From Oligella urethralis DSM 7531 (lineage in GTDB: Bacteria > Pseudomonadota > Gammaproteobacteria > Burkholderiales > Burkholderiaceae_B), in assembly GCF_000372065.1 (NCBI RefSeq), contig NZ_AQVB01000004.1, positions 88,177 through 152,176 on the forward strand: a stretch of 64,000 nt of DNA, read 5' to 3'. Of this stretch, positions 36,704 to 46,865 are shown in pieces. Position numbers and translations under genes: made by a program. Positions within the stretch are counted from its first letter, which is position 1. The number at the start of each line of letters is the position of its first letter. The notes beneath the pieces are model-generated. The model had not been told where the DNA came from. It saw only the letters and a program-made list of their open reading frames with translations, and made no database searches.

Positions 36704-37837
36704 ATGCTATATAGTACCTTTAATGAAACCCCCAATAATGCGCTTTTAGAACCGATGTTTTTCGGTCAGAGTGTGAATGTGGCGCGCTACGATCAGCAAA
36801 AATTTGAGGTGTTTGAAAAGCTCATTGAAAAGCAATTATCTTTCTTCTGGCGTCCGGAAGAAGTCGACGTCTCACAGGATAGAATTGATTATGCAAATTT
36901 GCCTGAGCATGAAAAGCATATATTTATTTCTAATTTAAAGTATCAGACCTTACTCGACTCCATTCAAGGGCGTAGTCCAAATGTGGCCTTCTTGCCGATT
37001 GTGTCGCTACCGGAGTTAGAGACGTGGATTGAGACGTGGTCATTCTCAGAAACCATTCACTCTCGCTCTTATACTCATATTATTCGTAATATCATCAATG
37101 ATCCCTCCGTGGTATTTGATGGTATTGTCAGCAATGAGCATATTTTAGAGCGTGCGCGTGATATCTCGAAATACTATGATGATTTAATCCGCACCGTGTC
37201 CTTATATCAACTCTTTGGTGAGGGTACGCATACGCTAAATGGCAAGCAGGAGACCATCAGTCTTAGAGAGCTTAAGAAAAAGCTTTATCTCTGCCTCATG
37301 TCGGTCAACATTTTAGAAGCCATTCGTTTCTATGTGAGCTTTGCTTGCTCCTTTGCCTTTGCCGAAAGAAAACTGATGGAGGGAAATGCTAAGATCATTA
37401 AATTAATCGCACGTGATGAGGCCCTGCATCTGGTGAGCACCCAGCATATGCTGAACTTAATGCGGAGTGGTCAAGACGATCCGGAAATGGTCGATATTGC
37501 TAAAGAACTTGAGCAGGAATGCTTTCAAATGTTCAAAGACTCGGCCGAACAGGAAAAGGAATGGGCTGCTTATTTATTTAAGGACGGCTCGATGATTGGT
37601 CTAAACCGCGATATTTTATGTAAGTACGTGGAGTACATTACCAATACACGCATGATGGCGGTGGGTCTTCAACCTGCCTTTGAAGGCGCTACCCAAAACC
37701 CCATTCCTTGGATTAATGCTTGGTTATCCTCGGATAATGTACAGGTAGCCCCACAAGAGGTAGAAATCAGTTCTTACCTTATCGGTCAAATTGATGCTGA
37801 AATTAACCCAGACGACTTATCAGGCTTTGAGTTATGA
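36704..37837 (+). CDS. nrdB: Class Ia ribonucleotide reductase beta subunit
   Basis: 377 residues; the diiron-tyrosyl radical subunit. Carboxylate and His ligands are seen in [40 protein letters not shown] and [16 protein letters not shown]. The C-terminal tail (LSGFEL) would dock onto NrdA. The preceding ribosome site is weak. The last 4 nt overlap the ferredoxin gene. Confidence 0.97.
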   Translation: MLYSTFNETPNNALLEPMFFGQSVNVARYDQQKFEVFEKLIEKQLSFFWRPEEVDVSQDRIDYANLPEHEKHIFISNLKYQTLLDSIQGRSPNVAFLPIVSLPELETWIETWSFSETIHSRSYTHIIRNIINDPSVVFDGIVSNEHILERARDISKYYDDLIRTVSLYQLFGEGTHTLNGKQETISLRELKKKLYLCLMSVNILEAIRFYVSFACSFAFAERKLMEGNAKIIKLIARDEALHLVSTQHMLNLMRSGQDDPEMVDIAKELEQECFQMFKDSAEQEKEWAAYLFKDGSMIGLNRDILCKYVEYITNTRMMAVGLQPAFEGATQNPIPWINAWLSSDNVQVAPQEVEISSYLIGQIDAEINPDDLSGFEL

Positions 37838-38157
37838 GTCGAGTCTATACATGGGACGGTAGCTTTGAGCTCTTAAGCGGTGAGACCTTGCTTGAGGGTC
37901 TAGAACGTCAAGGCTATGTGGTTGAGTATCAATGTCGAGCAGGTTACTGTGGCTCATGTCGTACTCCCTTAGTTGATGGTCAGGTGGAGTACCTCATTGA
38001 GCCCTTGGCCTACATCAATCCGGATGAGGTACTGCCTTGTTGCTGCCGCCCAGCACCGGAGGCGAGGGTGGATGTTGAGGTCTTAACAAATAACCGCAAT
38101 CATAGCGATGAGGCGAACTCAGAGGCGTGGGATGAGTCGCTAGTTAAGCTCTTCTAA
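37834..38157 (+). CDS. yfaE: YfaE-like 2Fe-2S ferredoxin
   Basis: 107 residues with the plant-type ferredoxin ligand pattern CRAGYCGSC (Cys34, 39, 42) and a fourth Cys in LPCCCRP. In E. coli YfaE maintains the NrdB diiron-tyrosyl cofactor; the 4-nt overlap with nrdB supports the same role. The protein is about 20 residues longer than E. coli YfaE, with an acidic tail. Confidence 0.9.
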   Translation: MSRVYTWDGSFELLSGETLLEGLERQGYVVEYQCRAGYCGSCRTPLVDGQVEYLIEPLAYINPDEVLPCCCRPAPEARVDVEVLTNNRNHSDEANSEAWDESLVKLF

Positions 38158-38162
38158 GCTAA

Positions 38163-38196
38163 CAGCCCGGAACAATTGTGTTCCGGGCTGATGTTT
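38163..38196 (+). terminator. Strong terminator after nrdAB-yfaE
   Basis: Perfect 12-bp stem cagcccggaaca / tgttccgggctg with a 4-nt loop (38163-38190), followed by atgttttt. It sits between convergent yfaE and yihY. Confidence 0.85.
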
Positions 38197-39477
38197 TTAA
38201 TAGATCGCACTGACGGGTACGTCTTGATTATCAATCGTCTTTTGTACCGCTGCGTAGATACGTTCATCACTCAGCACCTGTGCCATATTTTTATCGAATA
38301 AAAAGCAGTCAATTAAGGGTCTTAGCGACTGCTGATCGCTACAGACTAAGGCCCATATCCCTTCTTTGCTATCGGCGCCACGCATCACATAGCCTAAATC
38401 GGCTAAGGCCTCCAGTACATTGTGAATATTCAAATAGTTACTTGGAATCATCGCCATCAATTGGGATTCACTAAGTCCGGGTTGCTGTTGTCGGGTATCA
38501 TTCAGGGCACGGATGACTTTGATAGCAAGCAGTAGCCGGGCACCAGAATGACTATCCTTAGCAATCACACCGCGACGGATTTGCGGCATTAAAGAAACAA
38601 TATAGGCGCCCAACAATAATACCAGCCAAGACATATAAACCCAGATCAAGAAGATTGGCAAAATAGCAAAAGCACCATAAATCAGGGTATAGGTCGGGAA
38701 ATAGCTAAGGTAAAGGGTAAAGCCGTTGCGCATTATTTCAAAGATAATGGCGGCAAAAAAACCACCCACCATCGCATCGCGGAATTTAATACGACGATTG
38801 GGCACCACCAAATAAAATAAGCTCATCAAAAAGCCAGAGAAGACAACGGGCACAATAAAGCTAATTAAGCTTTTCAAAAAGGAAAAGCCTGCCACCATCG
38901 TTTGTTGTAAAAACATGGCACTAGCCCACAAACTAAGCGCTAAGGCAAAAGGACCTACCGATAAAATCGCCCAAAATACTAAAATGCGCTGGAATAGTGG
39001 ACGTGGCTTTTTAATTTGGAAAATCTGATTTAAGGCATCCTCAATGGTCATCATCAACAAAATGGATGTGACAAATAAAAATATGGTACCAATGGCTGTC
39101 AACCGGGTTGCCGCATCAGCAAAGCTATTTAGGTAGGATAGAACTTGATTAGAAATGCTCTCAGGAAATAGACTACGACTTAAAAACTCATCCAAATAAA
39201 ACTTAAAGTCATTAAAAATTGGAAAAGCCGTAAATAAAGCCAGTACCACCGCTAATAAAGGCACGGCTGAGGTAATGGAGGTGTAAGAGAGACTGGCAGC
39301 TTTACTCGTTAAACCCTCATTGAGTAAGCGAGAAAGCGCAAGCAGCAATACGTCTTTATAAAAGCGCCAATCCCCACGAGAGTCGCGCTGATTGATAATA
39401 AAAATACTGTCATCGGAAAAGCTTTCTTCAGCCGCTGGTGGTTGGGGCGTATTCTTTTCCATCGCAGGTAAACTCAT
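38197..39477 (-). CDS. yihY: YihY/BrkB-family inner-membrane protein
   Basis: 426 residues. The N-terminal ~300 residues form the multi-helix YihY domain (LTSKAASLSYTSITSAVPLLAVVLALF; GAFAILPIFLIWVYMSWLVLLLGAYI). Its function is unproven; the old RNase BN label is incorrect. The C-terminal ~110 residues are a soluble extension with a winged-helix look (LSESQLMAMIPSNYLNIHNVLEALADLGYVM), absent from the ~290-residue E. coli protein. Confidence 0.88.
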   Translation of the reverse strand: MSLPAMEKNTPQPPAAEESFSDDSIFIINQRDSRGDWRFYKDVLLLALSRLLNEGLTSKAASLSYTSITSAVPLLAVVLALFTAFPIFNDFKFYLDEFLSRSLFPESISNQVLSYLNSFADAATRLTAIGTIFLFVTSILLMMTIEDALNQIFQIKKPRPLFQRILVFWAILSVGPFALALSLWASAMFLQQTMVAGFSFLKSLISFIVPVVFSGFLMSLFYLVVPNRRIKFRDAMVGGFFAAIIFEIMRNGFTLYLSYFPTYTLIYGAFAILPIFLIWVYMSWLVLLLGAYIVSLMPQIRRGVIAKDSHSGARLLLAIKVIRALNDTRQQQPGLSESQLMAMIPSNYLNIHNVLEALADLGYVMRGADSKEGIWALVCSDQQSLRPLIDCFLFDKNMAQVLSDERIYAAVQKTIDNQDVPVSAIY

Positions 39478-39593
39478 GGTTTCTTCTCTAGTAGGTGTGA
39501 TTTAGTTGATGGCGGATCATTTATTTAAGCCGCTGCTCACGCAGCCTAAAAATATAGCATACAATAGGCTATCAGTATAACCGTCTTAGCTAT

Positions 39594-39977
39594 ATGAGCA
39601 CGATACCCTTGAACCCACATTATCGATATATCGCCTTTATTGGCACGACCTTATTATTTATACTTTGTGTGCTTTGGGAGTGGATCCTAAGTCCAGTTGA
39701 GCCGGGCGGCACATTACTAGTGCTAAAGGCCTTACCTTTATTATTTCCATTGTATGGTTTATGGCGCGGTAGCTTATACACGATGCAGTGGACTTCTATG
39801 ATGATTTTACTTTATCTGATGGAGGGAGTAGTACGCTGGATGAGTGATACCACGACACTGTCGCAGCAGCTAGCCTTAGTTGAAACCTTATTGGCGATGA
39901 TCGTATTTTTTGCCACGATCATGTATGTACGACCAGCCAAGCGTGTGGCCAAACAGCGCAAAAGAGCGGGTCAATAG
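39594..39977 (+). CDS. DUF2069 membrane protein
   Basis: 127 residues with four hydrophobic helices (about 12-30, 42-60, 65-82 and 95-112) and a basic C-terminus. The WEWILSP, ALPLLFPLYGLWRGSLYTMQWTSMMILLYLMEG pattern is that of DUF2069, a small proteobacterial inner-membrane family of unknown function. It is divergent from yihY and 19 nt before selO. Confidence 0.75.
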   Translation: MSTIPLNPHYRYIAFIGTTLLFILCVLWEWILSPVEPGGTLLVLKALPLLFPLYGLWRGSLYTMQWTSMMILLYLMEGVVRWMSDTTTLSQQLALVETLLAMIVFFATIMYVRPAKRVAKQRKRAGQ

Positions 39978-39996
39978 CAGTGCTTAGGATACATTT

Positions 39997-41466
39997 ATGA
40001 AGTCACTAAAAGTTTCTAATTCCTTTGCCGATTTGTCACCCGAGTTCTATACCCGGCTTAAGATGCAGGGTCTGCAACATGAGGTGCAGCTAGTGCATGT
40101 CAACCCCTGGGTGGCAAGCCGTTTAGGCATTGATGAGACAATTTGGCAGAGCCAGGAGTTTCTTGAAGTCATGTCGGGTCAGCGTGATTTACCTGGCGGT
40201 GTTACGCTAGCGGCGGTTTATAGCGGCCACCAATTTGGCGTCTGGGCAGGTCAGTTAGGCGATGGTCGAGCACATTTACTGGGAGCCTTAGCAAGCGCAT
40301 CGGGTGGTCCGCCCTTAGAGATTCAATTAAAAGGCGCTGGTTTAACACCCTATTCACGCATGGGCGATGGGCGAGCCGTCTTACGTTCCAGTATTCGTGA
40401 GTATTTAGCCAGCGCTGCGATGGATGGTTTAAACATACCCACCACCTTGGCCTTATCCATTACTCATTCGCAGGATCGGGTGCGCCGTGAGGGTATTGAG
40501 ACAGCGGCTATTGTCTCACGGGTCGCTCCTAGCTTTATACGTTTTGGCTCATTCCAGCATTGGTACGCTAATCAACGTCCGGATTTGTTGCAGGAGCTGC
40601 TAGACTATGTGTGCACTCACTTTTTTGTTGATGAATTACAAGCGAGCTACGCCAATCCAAAGGATAAGATCTTAGATTTTCTGGATCTAGTCACCCAAAA
40701 AACCGCCCATTTGATGGCGCATTGGCAAAGCGTGGGTTTTGTGCATGGGGTAATGAACACGGATAATATGTCCATCTTAGGGCTGACCATTGATTATGGT
40801 CCCTATGGCTTTATGGAGAATTTTTATCCAAATTGGGTCATTAATCATAGTGATCAGGGAGGGCGCTACGCCTTTGCCCAACAGGTCAATATCGCATTAT
40901 GGAATCTGCATCAACTGGCTATTTCATTTTCTATTTTGGGCCTGTCAGAAGCTGATTTAAGAGAGGTGTTAGCAGGCTATGAATCGTATTTCTATGATAA
41001 ATACTTTGAAATACATGCTCAAAAACTCGGTCTAAAGCAAATTACTAAGGCTGATGAAGATCTTTTTAATGATTTTTGGCGCTTAATGGCAAGCCAGGCC
41101 AGTGATTTTACCCTCAGTTTTAGACGCTTGGCTACCATTGATAGTGATGAAGCTGCTTGGCTTGCGCTATTTCCCCAAGCGGCAGAGGCAAAGGCATGGT
41201 TACAGCGCTATAGGGTGCGATTAAAGCTAGATAATCTTAGCATTGAAGCGCGTCAAGCCATGATGAATCGCATTAATCCACTCTATACCCTAAGAACCTA
41301 TATGGCTCAAGAAGTGATTGATGAGGTGCAAAATGGCTCCTTTGAACTGATTGATTTTATGATTCGGATTTTACAAAATCCCTACATTGTGCATACAGGG
41401 GCAGAGCGTTATGCGGAGCCAACGCCTATTGAAAAACAAAATAGCTTCCTGAGTTGTTCATCTTAA
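39997..41466 (+). CDS. selO: Protein adenylyltransferase SelO (YdiU)
   Basis: 489 residues; pseudokinase-fold enzyme that transfers AMP to protein hydroxyls, linked to redox stress. It has YSGHQFGVWAGQLGDGRA, IQLKGAGLTPYSRMGDGRAVLRSSIREYL, GVMNTDNMSILGLTIDYGPYGFM and ends in SCSS, like E. coli YdiU, with Cys in place of the selenocysteine of animal SelO. Length matches (E. coli 478). Confidence 0.94.
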   Translation: MKSLKVSNSFADLSPEFYTRLKMQGLQHEVQLVHVNPWVASRLGIDETIWQSQEFLEVMSGQRDLPGGVTLAAVYSGHQFGVWAGQLGDGRAHLLGALASASGGPPLEIQLKGAGLTPYSRMGDGRAVLRSSIREYLASAAMDGLNIPTTLALSITHSQDRVRREGIETAAIVSRVAPSFIRFGSFQHWYANQRPDLLQELLDYVCTHFFVDELQASYANPKDKILDFLDLVTQKTAHLMAHWQSVGFVHGVMNTDNMSILGLTIDYGPYGFMENFYPNWVINHSDQGGRYAFAQQVNIALWNLHQLAISFSILGLSEADLREVLAGYESYFYDKYFEIHAQKLGLKQITKADEDLFNDFWRLMASQASDFTLSFRRLATIDSDEAAWLALFPQAAEAKAWLQRYRVRLKLDNLSIEARQAMMNRINPLYTLRTYMAQEVIDEVQNGSFELIDFMIRILQNPYIVHTGAERYAEPTPIEKQNSFLSCSS

Positions 41467-41524
41467 TAGGTAGCGATCTTCAGTATAATCAATTATTCAA
41501 GTTAATTTTTGCATAGGAAGTTAC

Positions 41525-42598
41525 ATGGCTGGTAACACACTTGGTCGTTTTTTTGCAGTTACTAATTTTGGAGAATCACATGGTCCGGCCATTGGTTGTG
41601 TGATTGATGGTTGCCCGCCGGGTGTCGCACTGAACGAAGCGGATATTCAGCATGACTTAGACCGTCGACGCCCCGGTACTTCACGGCATGTGACACAACG
41701 CCAAGAGCCCGATAGGGTAGAGATACTCTCTGGTGTTTATGAGGGTAAAACCACAGGTACCCCCATTGCTTTACTGATCCGTAATCAGGATCAACGCAGC
41801 AAGGACTATGCCAATATCACGGATCGTTTCCGACCAGGCCATGCTGATTATAGTTATTGGCATAAATACGGTATTCGCGATCCCCGTGGGGGTGGTCGTT
41901 CTTCGGCTCGTTTAACAGCGCCTACCGTAGCAGCCGGTGCCATCGCTAAAAAGTGCTTGGCGCTACGCTATGGCACACAGGTACGTGCTTATATGAGTCA
42001 ATTAGGTCCGATCCAAATTCCTTTCCAAAGTTGGGACGAAGTGGCTAACAACCCATTTTTTGCGCCGAATGCCGAGATTATTCCTGAATTGGAAAGTTTT
42101 ATGGATCAGTTACGACGCGATGGTGATTCTATCGGCGCCCGCATTGAGGTGGTAGCTTCTGGAGTACCTGCGGGTTTGGGTGAGCCCATTTATGATCGTT
42201 TAGATGCCGATATAGCCCATGCCATGATGGGGCTCAATGCCGTTAAGGCAGTCGCAATTGGTGCTGGTTTTGATAGTGTGAGTCAACGTGGTTCTGAACA
42301 CGGTGATGAAATCACACCAACGGGTTTTTTATCAAATCATGCCGGCGGTATTTTAGGCGGTATTTCAAGTGGTCAGGATATTACGGTATCGCTTGCAATT
42401 AAGCCTACCTCTAGCATTCGTATCGAGCGTCGCTCGGTGACAACTGCCAATGAGCCTATTCAAGTTCAGACCTTGGGTCGACATGATCCCTGTGTCGGTA
42501 TCAGAGCCGCACCGATTGCAGAGGCATTACTCGCTATTATTTTAATGGATCATAGTTTGCGTCAAGCAGCTTATCAAGAATATAAAGGCCTTGAATAG
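41525..42598 (+). CDS. aroC: Chorismate synthase
   Basis: Last step of the shikimate pathway, FMN-dependent. 357 residues with [78 protein letters not shown] and GGISSGQDI. The motif commonly RSSARETA reads RSSARLTA here. AGGAAG precedes the ATG. Confidence 0.96.
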   Translation: MAGNTLGRFFAVTNFGESHGPAIGCVIDGCPPGVALNEADIQHDLDRRRPGTSRHVTQRQEPDRVEILSGVYEGKTTGTPIALLIRNQDQRSKDYANITDRFRPGHADYSYWHKYGIRDPRGGGRSSARLTAPTVAAGAIAKKCLALRYGTQVRAYMSQLGPIQIPFQSWDEVANNPFFAPNAEIIPELESFMDQLRRDGDSIGARIEVVASGVPAGLGEPIYDRLDADIAHAMMGLNAVKAVAIGAGFDSVSQRGSEHGDEITPTGFLSNHAGGILGGISSGQDITVSLAIKPTSSIRIERRSVTTANEPIQVQTLGRHDPCVGIRAAPIAEALLAIILMDHSLRQAAYQEYKGLE

Positions 42599-42697
42599 CA
42601 AATTCTGATATCATTTTGCTAATAAAAACTAATTATCTATAGCGTATGTCTATTTATAATGACTGCGCTTATTTTTAACACAGCTATAGGAACTCCT

Positions 42698-43090
42698 ATG
42701 AGTAAAGAAGTCGTATTTACGGATAAAGCCCCAGCCGCACTCGGTCCATACTCGCAAGCAGTTAGCAGCAGTGCAAATTCTATCGTCTTTATTTCTGGCC
42801 AGTTAGGTCTAAATCCGGAAACGGGTGAATTAGTGTCAGCACAGTTTGAAGAGCAGGTAAGACAGGCCATGAGCAATTTAAGCGCTGTGATTGAAGCGGC
42901 GGGTGCTAGCATGGAGGATATTCTACGTGTTGGTCTTTATCTAACTGACCTAAATAATTTCGGTATTGCCAATAGTGTGATGCAGGAGTTATTTCCCGAG
43001 CCATATCCTGCGCGCTCTACCATTGAAGTGTCCGCTTTACCCAAGGGGGCGCAATTCGAAATTGACGCTGTGCTAGCGCTCAACAAGTAG
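42698..43090 (+). CDS. ridA: RidA-family imine/enamine deaminase
   Basis: 130 residues from ATG 42698 (TAGGA 7 nt upstream; a longer in-frame ATG at 42659 would add 13 atypical residues). It has the RidA signature AALGPYSQAV, ISGQLGLNPETGELV and PARSTIEVSALPKGAQFEIDAVL including the substrate-binding Arg. Clears reactive 2-aminoacrylate-type enamines formed by PLP enzymes. Confidence 0.93.
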   Translation: MSKEVVFTDKAPAALGPYSQAVSSSANSIVFISGQLGLNPETGELVSAQFEEQVRQAMSNLSAVIEAAGASMEDILRVGLYLTDLNNFGIANSVMQELFPEPYPARSTIEVSALPKGAQFEIDAVLALNK

Positions 43091-43174
43091 TTGCCACCGA
43101 GCACATAGAGGTGCTTGCTACGCTAACATGCGTTTTACTAAGTGCCTTTATTCAGCATAGGAAAGCACCTCAGC

Positions 43175-45280
43175 ATGACCCCCAGTAACAAGTCCCGCCT
43201 AAGCGCCACCGAGCAAAAACTGCACAAGCTCGGCTTGGTGGAGCCGATGGACTTTGTTTTGCACATGCCTTTACGCTATGAGGATCATAGTCGTATTCAT
43301 AAGATAGCAGAATTAACCCCTGGGATGCATGCGCAGCTTGAGGGTACCATCAGCTCAGTACGGGTAGTGCACCATGGACGCCGCCAATTAACGGCGCTGT
43401 TTAAGGATCAAAGCGGTAGCATCCAACTGCGTTGGTTGCATTTTTACCCCAGCCAAAAAGCTGCCCTTGAAAAAAAAGGACTTCTTCGCATTCGTGGCGA
43501 GGTGCGCGGCAGCTATCAATGGGGCTTAGAAATGGTGCATCCTAAATTATTAAAAGCAGGGGAGAGCTTAAAAAACAATTTAGTCCCTATTTATCCTACG
43601 ACCGAGGGTCTTAGCCAAGAGGTACTTAGCGCAGCTATCCATAAGCACTTAAAAAGTTGCGTCTTGGAAGACACTTTGTCAGCTGACATCCGTGAGCGTT
43701 TTGATTTAATGGAAATTAATCAGGCCTTGCAGTTGTTACATGAACCCCCTTTAGGGACAGCGATTGAATCGTTGCAGCTACGCTATCACCCAGCCTGGGA
43801 GCGTTTAAAATTTGATGAAATGCTGGCCCAACAAATCGCCATGTATTTAGCGCGTCAGCGGCGTAGTGCCTTGAAGGCACATGCACTTTCAAGCCTCAAA
43901 GGTCCTTTATATCAGCAGGTGCTAGCGCGTTTTTCTTATTCATTAACCGCTGCCCAAGAGCGCGTCTTGGCTGAGATTGAAAACGATCTGAGTCGAGCCT
44001 TTCCTATGCATCGCCTTATTCAGGGGGATGTGGGCAGTGGTAAAACCATTGTGGCGGCCTTAGCGTCGACTTTTGCCTTGGAGCAGGGGCTGCAAGTTGC
44101 CTTAATGGCACCGACCGAGCTATTAGCAGAGCAACACTTTCGCAAAATCCAAGCATGGTTTGAGGCTACGGGGGTAGCCGTTGTATGGCTTAGTGGCAGT
44201 ATGAAAGCAAAGGATAAGCGTGAAGCCTATGGATCCATTGCCAATGGCACAGCGCAGTTCATTGTTGGCACCCAAGCCTTAATTCAAAAGGATGTTAACT
44301 TTCATCAATTGGCTTTAGTGATAGTGGACGAACAGCATCGCTTTGGTGTAGGTCAGCGTTTAAGCCTTAGCGAAAAGGGCTTAATCAATGAAGCTCACCC
44401 TCAAGCAGACAGCGCTACAGTACCGAGACCGGGGACTGTAGATGCCGAGTCCATCATCTATCCGCACCAATTAAATATGAGTGCTACGCCGATTCCTCGT
44501 AGCTTGGCGATGACCTTTTTATCTGACCTTGATGTCTCTGTGATTGATGAATTACCACCTGGGCGACAGCCGGTAGAAACTAAGCTACTGGATAATAAAC
44601 GACGGGATGAGTTAATCACCTTGATAGCAAATGCCTGTCATGAAGCTAAGCAGGTATATTGGGTTTGCCCGTTGGTGGAAGAAAGTGAAGCTTTACAATT
44701 GCAGACAGCGGAAGAAACCTATGCGCGTTTAGCTGCTGAATTAGTAGGTATTCGGGTGGGCTTAGTGCACGGTCGCCTAAAAAGCGAAGAGAAAAATCGT
44801 ATTATGCAGGATTTTCAACAGCATAACATCGATGTATTGGTAGCGACCACCGTGATTGAAGTTGGGGTGGATGTGCCTAATGCCAATATTATGGTGATTG
44901 AGCATGCCGAGCGTTTTGGTTTGGCTCAATTGCACCAGCTACGAGGTCGGGTCGGACGAGGTCAGGACAAGGCCATTTGTTTATTACTTTATCAGCAACC
45001 CTTATCGGAAACAGCCAAGCTTCGCCTTAAAGCCATGTATGAAACAAATGATGGGTTTGAAATTGCTCGACGCGATTTAGAACAGCGTGGCCCAGGAGAG
45101 TTTTTAGGTTTGAAGCAATCGGGCACTAGCCTAACTCGTTTTATTAATATCGACGAGGATGTAGCGATTGTAGAAGCGACTAAAGCCTTCGCCGTGGAGC
45201 TGGTACAACAGGATTTGCCCACAGCGCTAGCACATCAGCAACGCTGGGTGGGTATGAGTGCGGATTATTTACGCTCTTAA
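43175..45280 (+). CDS. recG: ATP-dependent DNA helicase RecG
   Basis: Remodels stalled replication forks and Holliday junctions. 701 residues from ATG 43175 (AGGAAAG 9 nt upstream). The N-terminal wedge/OB domain (LTALFKDQSGSIQLRWLHFYPSQ), Walker A GDVGSGKTIVAALA, DEQHRFGVGQR, MSATPIPRSLAMT, and motifs V/VI (ATTVIEVGVDVPNA; QLRGRVGRG) are present. There is a ~25-residue polar insert between DEQHRFGVGQR and MSATPIPR. oxyR follows 38 nt later, a pair also known in other beta- and gammaproteobacteria. Confidence 0.96.
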   Translation: MTPSNKSRLSATEQKLHKLGLVEPMDFVLHMPLRYEDHSRIHKIAELTPGMHAQLEGTISSVRVVHHGRRQLTALFKDQSGSIQLRWLHFYPSQKAALEKKGLLRIRGEVRGSYQWGLEMVHPKLLKAGESLKNNLVPIYPTTEGLSQEVLSAAIHKHLKSCVLEDTLSADIRERFDLMEINQALQLLHEPPLGTAIESLQLRYHPAWERLKFDEMLAQQIAMYLARQRRSALKAHALSSLKGPLYQQVLARFSYSLTAAQERVLAEIENDLSRAFPMHRLIQGDVGSGKTIVAALASTFALEQGLQVALMAPTELLAEQHFRKIQAWFEATGVAVVWLSGSMKAKDKREAYGSIANGTAQFIVGTQALIQKDVNFHQLALVIVDEQHRFGVGQRLSLSEKGLINEAHPQADSATVPRPGTVDAESIIYPHQLNMSATPIPRSLAMTFLSDLDVSVIDELPPGRQPVETKLLDNKRRDELITLIANACHEAKQVYWVCPLVEESEALQLQTAEETYARLAAELVGIRVGLVHGRLKSEEKNRIMQDFQQHNIDVLVATTVIEVGVDVPNANIMVIEHAERFGLAQLHQLRGRVGRGQDKAICLLLYQQPLSETAKLRLKAMYETNDGFEIARRDLEQRGPGEFLGLKQSGTSLTRFINIDEDVAIVEATKAFAVELVQQDLPTALAHQQRWVGMSADYLRS

Positions 45281-45318
45281 CAGCGCTTCAGGCGCTTGAG
45301 TCTATAGGTTGAAAATGT

Positions 45319-46254
45319 ATGACGTTAACAGAATTACGATATATTGTGGCCGTTGCGCGCGAGCGTCATTTCGGACGTGCGGCAGAAACGTGCTATGTGA
45401 GTCAGCCCACCTTATCGGTGGCCATTAAAAAATTGGAAGATGAATTAGGCGTGCTGATTTTTGAACGCGGTGGCACTGAAGTCGGCATCACGGCGATTGG
45501 TATGCAAATTATTAATCAAGCGCGCAAGGTGTTAGAGGCCAGTTCCGAAATTAAAGAAATTGCTCGCCAAGGTCATGATCCCTTAACCGGTCCGCTCAAG
45601 GTGGGTGTAATTCATACCGTAGGGCCTTATTTATTGCCGTATCTGATGCCCGTTCATATGCAGTTAAATCCTAATATGCCCTTGGTATTGCAAGAAAGTT
45701 TCACCGTGCGCTTAGTGGAAATGCTGCGTCAAGGGGAAATTGATTGTGCCATTATGGCCGCACCCGTACCTGACAGCGGTTTGGATTTTCTTAGTTTGTA
45801 TGAGGAAAAATTTATTCTGGCCGTGCCTGCTAATCACCCGTGGGCCAATCTCAAGCGTATTCATATCGATGAGCTTAAGGACGAGACCATGTTATTACTG
45901 GGTAATGGTCATTGCTTTAGAGATCAAGTACTAGAGGCTTGTCCGGAGATGTCGCCTTTTTCCTCATCCATTGATGGTATGCAACGCTCCTTTGAAGGTT
46001 CCTCCCTGGAGACAATTCGCCATATGGTCGCATCTGGCCTTGGTATTACCCTCTTGCCAGAAAGCGCCATATGCTGTGATGAGTATGCAAAACGTCAGAA
46101 TAGGATTAAGTATATCCCGATTGAAGAGCCTGCGCCCTCCAGAGAAATCGTCCTGGTTTGGCGTAAGAGCTATACCCGCCAAGCAGCGATTAGAGCCTTG
46201 ACTGAAGCGGTTGAAAAAGCAAACTTACCGTTTGATATGCACGCAGCATCATAG
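45319..46254 (+). CDS. oxyR: LysR-type peroxide sensor OxyR
   Basis: 311 residues. N-terminal winged helix (MTLTELRYIVAVARERHFGRAAETCYVSQPTLSVAIKKLE) and a periplasmic-binding-like effector domain. The redox pair is exactly where it is in E. coli OxyR: Cys199 in GHCFRDQ and Cys208 in LEACPE. It should sense hydrogen peroxide through a disulfide switch. It is downstream of recG and convergent with the mrp operon. Confidence 0.95.
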   Translation: MTLTELRYIVAVARERHFGRAAETCYVSQPTLSVAIKKLEDELGVLIFERGGTEVGITAIGMQIINQARKVLEASSEIKEIARQGHDPLTGPLKVGVIHTVGPYLLPYLMPVHMQLNPNMPLVLQESFTVRLVEMLRQGEIDCAIMAAPVPDSGLDFLSLYEEKFILAVPANHPWANLKRIHIDELKDETMLLLGNGHCFRDQVLEACPEMSPFSSSIDGMQRSFEGSSLETIRHMVASGLGITLLPESAICCDEYAKRQNRIKYIPIEEPAPSREIVLVWRKSYTRQAAIRALTEAVEKANLPFDMHAAS

Positions 46255-46263
46255 TACGACAAG

Positions 46264-46590
46264 TTACAGATCCTCAGTATCTTGTCGTGCTTGTGTTAGC
46301 ACATAAGAGCGCATCAAAAGTGTCCATGAAATAGGGGAGGTCATAAAAATAAAAATCACCACCAACATTTCATGGAAAAAGCGCCTGTCGCCAAGCACAT
46401 AGGAAATGAGCATTGAGGCCACCATCAAAAACCAAAGACCCAAGCTATTACCGAGGGTAGGCGCATGAATACGCTTTCTGAAATACAATAGATTCACCAA
46501 GCCGATATTACCAATCAGGGTAATGATGCCACTTAATATGATCAGAATAGAGGCCGTAATTTCTATCCATAAAGGGATGTCATGTGTCAT
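46264..46590 (-). CDS. mrpG: Mrp-type Na+/H+ antiporter subunit G
   Basis: 108 residues with three membrane helices; the MnhG/PhaG family shows as ASILIILSGIITLIGNIGLVNL, RIHAPTLGNSLGLWFLMVASML and FIFMTSPISWTLLMRS. It is the last gene of the operon and overlaps subunit F by 4 nt. It is required for the assembled antiporter complex but is not itself catalytic. Confidence 0.92.
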   Translation of the reverse strand: MTHDIPLWIEITASILIILSGIITLIGNIGLVNLLYFRKRIHAPTLGNSLGLWFLMVASMLISYVLGDRRFFHEMLVVIFIFMTSPISWTLLMRSYVLTQARQDTEDL

Positions 46591-46865
46591 GGCTCAATCA
46601 CCTCACCACGCAGTAAAAACTTAGCCATGGCAGCCGTGGTCACAAAACCTAATAGGGCAATTAACAGACCGATATCATAGTACCAAGGCGTTCTAAATAA
46701 AATACCCAAGGTAAACACCAAGAGCATGCAATTGGTGTAGGTGACATCAGCACTCAGCACACGATCCTGCGGCGTAGGACCCTTAATAGCACGATAGAGG
46801 GTCAGTACATTAGAAAGGCTATAGCAGGCAATGGCAAAATAGCAGGCAAAATTTAGTAGACCCAT
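46587..46865 (-). CDS. mrpF: Mrp-type Na+/H+ antiporter subunit F
   Basis: 92 residues, three membrane helices; LYRAIKGPTPQDRVLSADVTYTNCM is the MnhF/PhaF signature, followed by YDIGLLIALLGFVTTAAMAKFLLRGEVI. Length is normal. It overlaps both neighbours by 1-4 nt. Confidence 0.92.
   Translation of the reverse strand: MGLLNFACYFAIACYSLSNVLTLYRAIKGPTPQDRVLSADVTYTNCMLLVFTLGILFRTPWYYDIGLLIALLGFVTTAAMAKFLLRGEVIEP

Noticed and set aside
46256-46288. Inverted repeat acgacaag / cttgtcgt between oxyR and mrpG as a terminator
   Set aside because: 8-bp stem with a 17-nt loop and no T-run; overlaps the mrpG coding end. Too weak to list.
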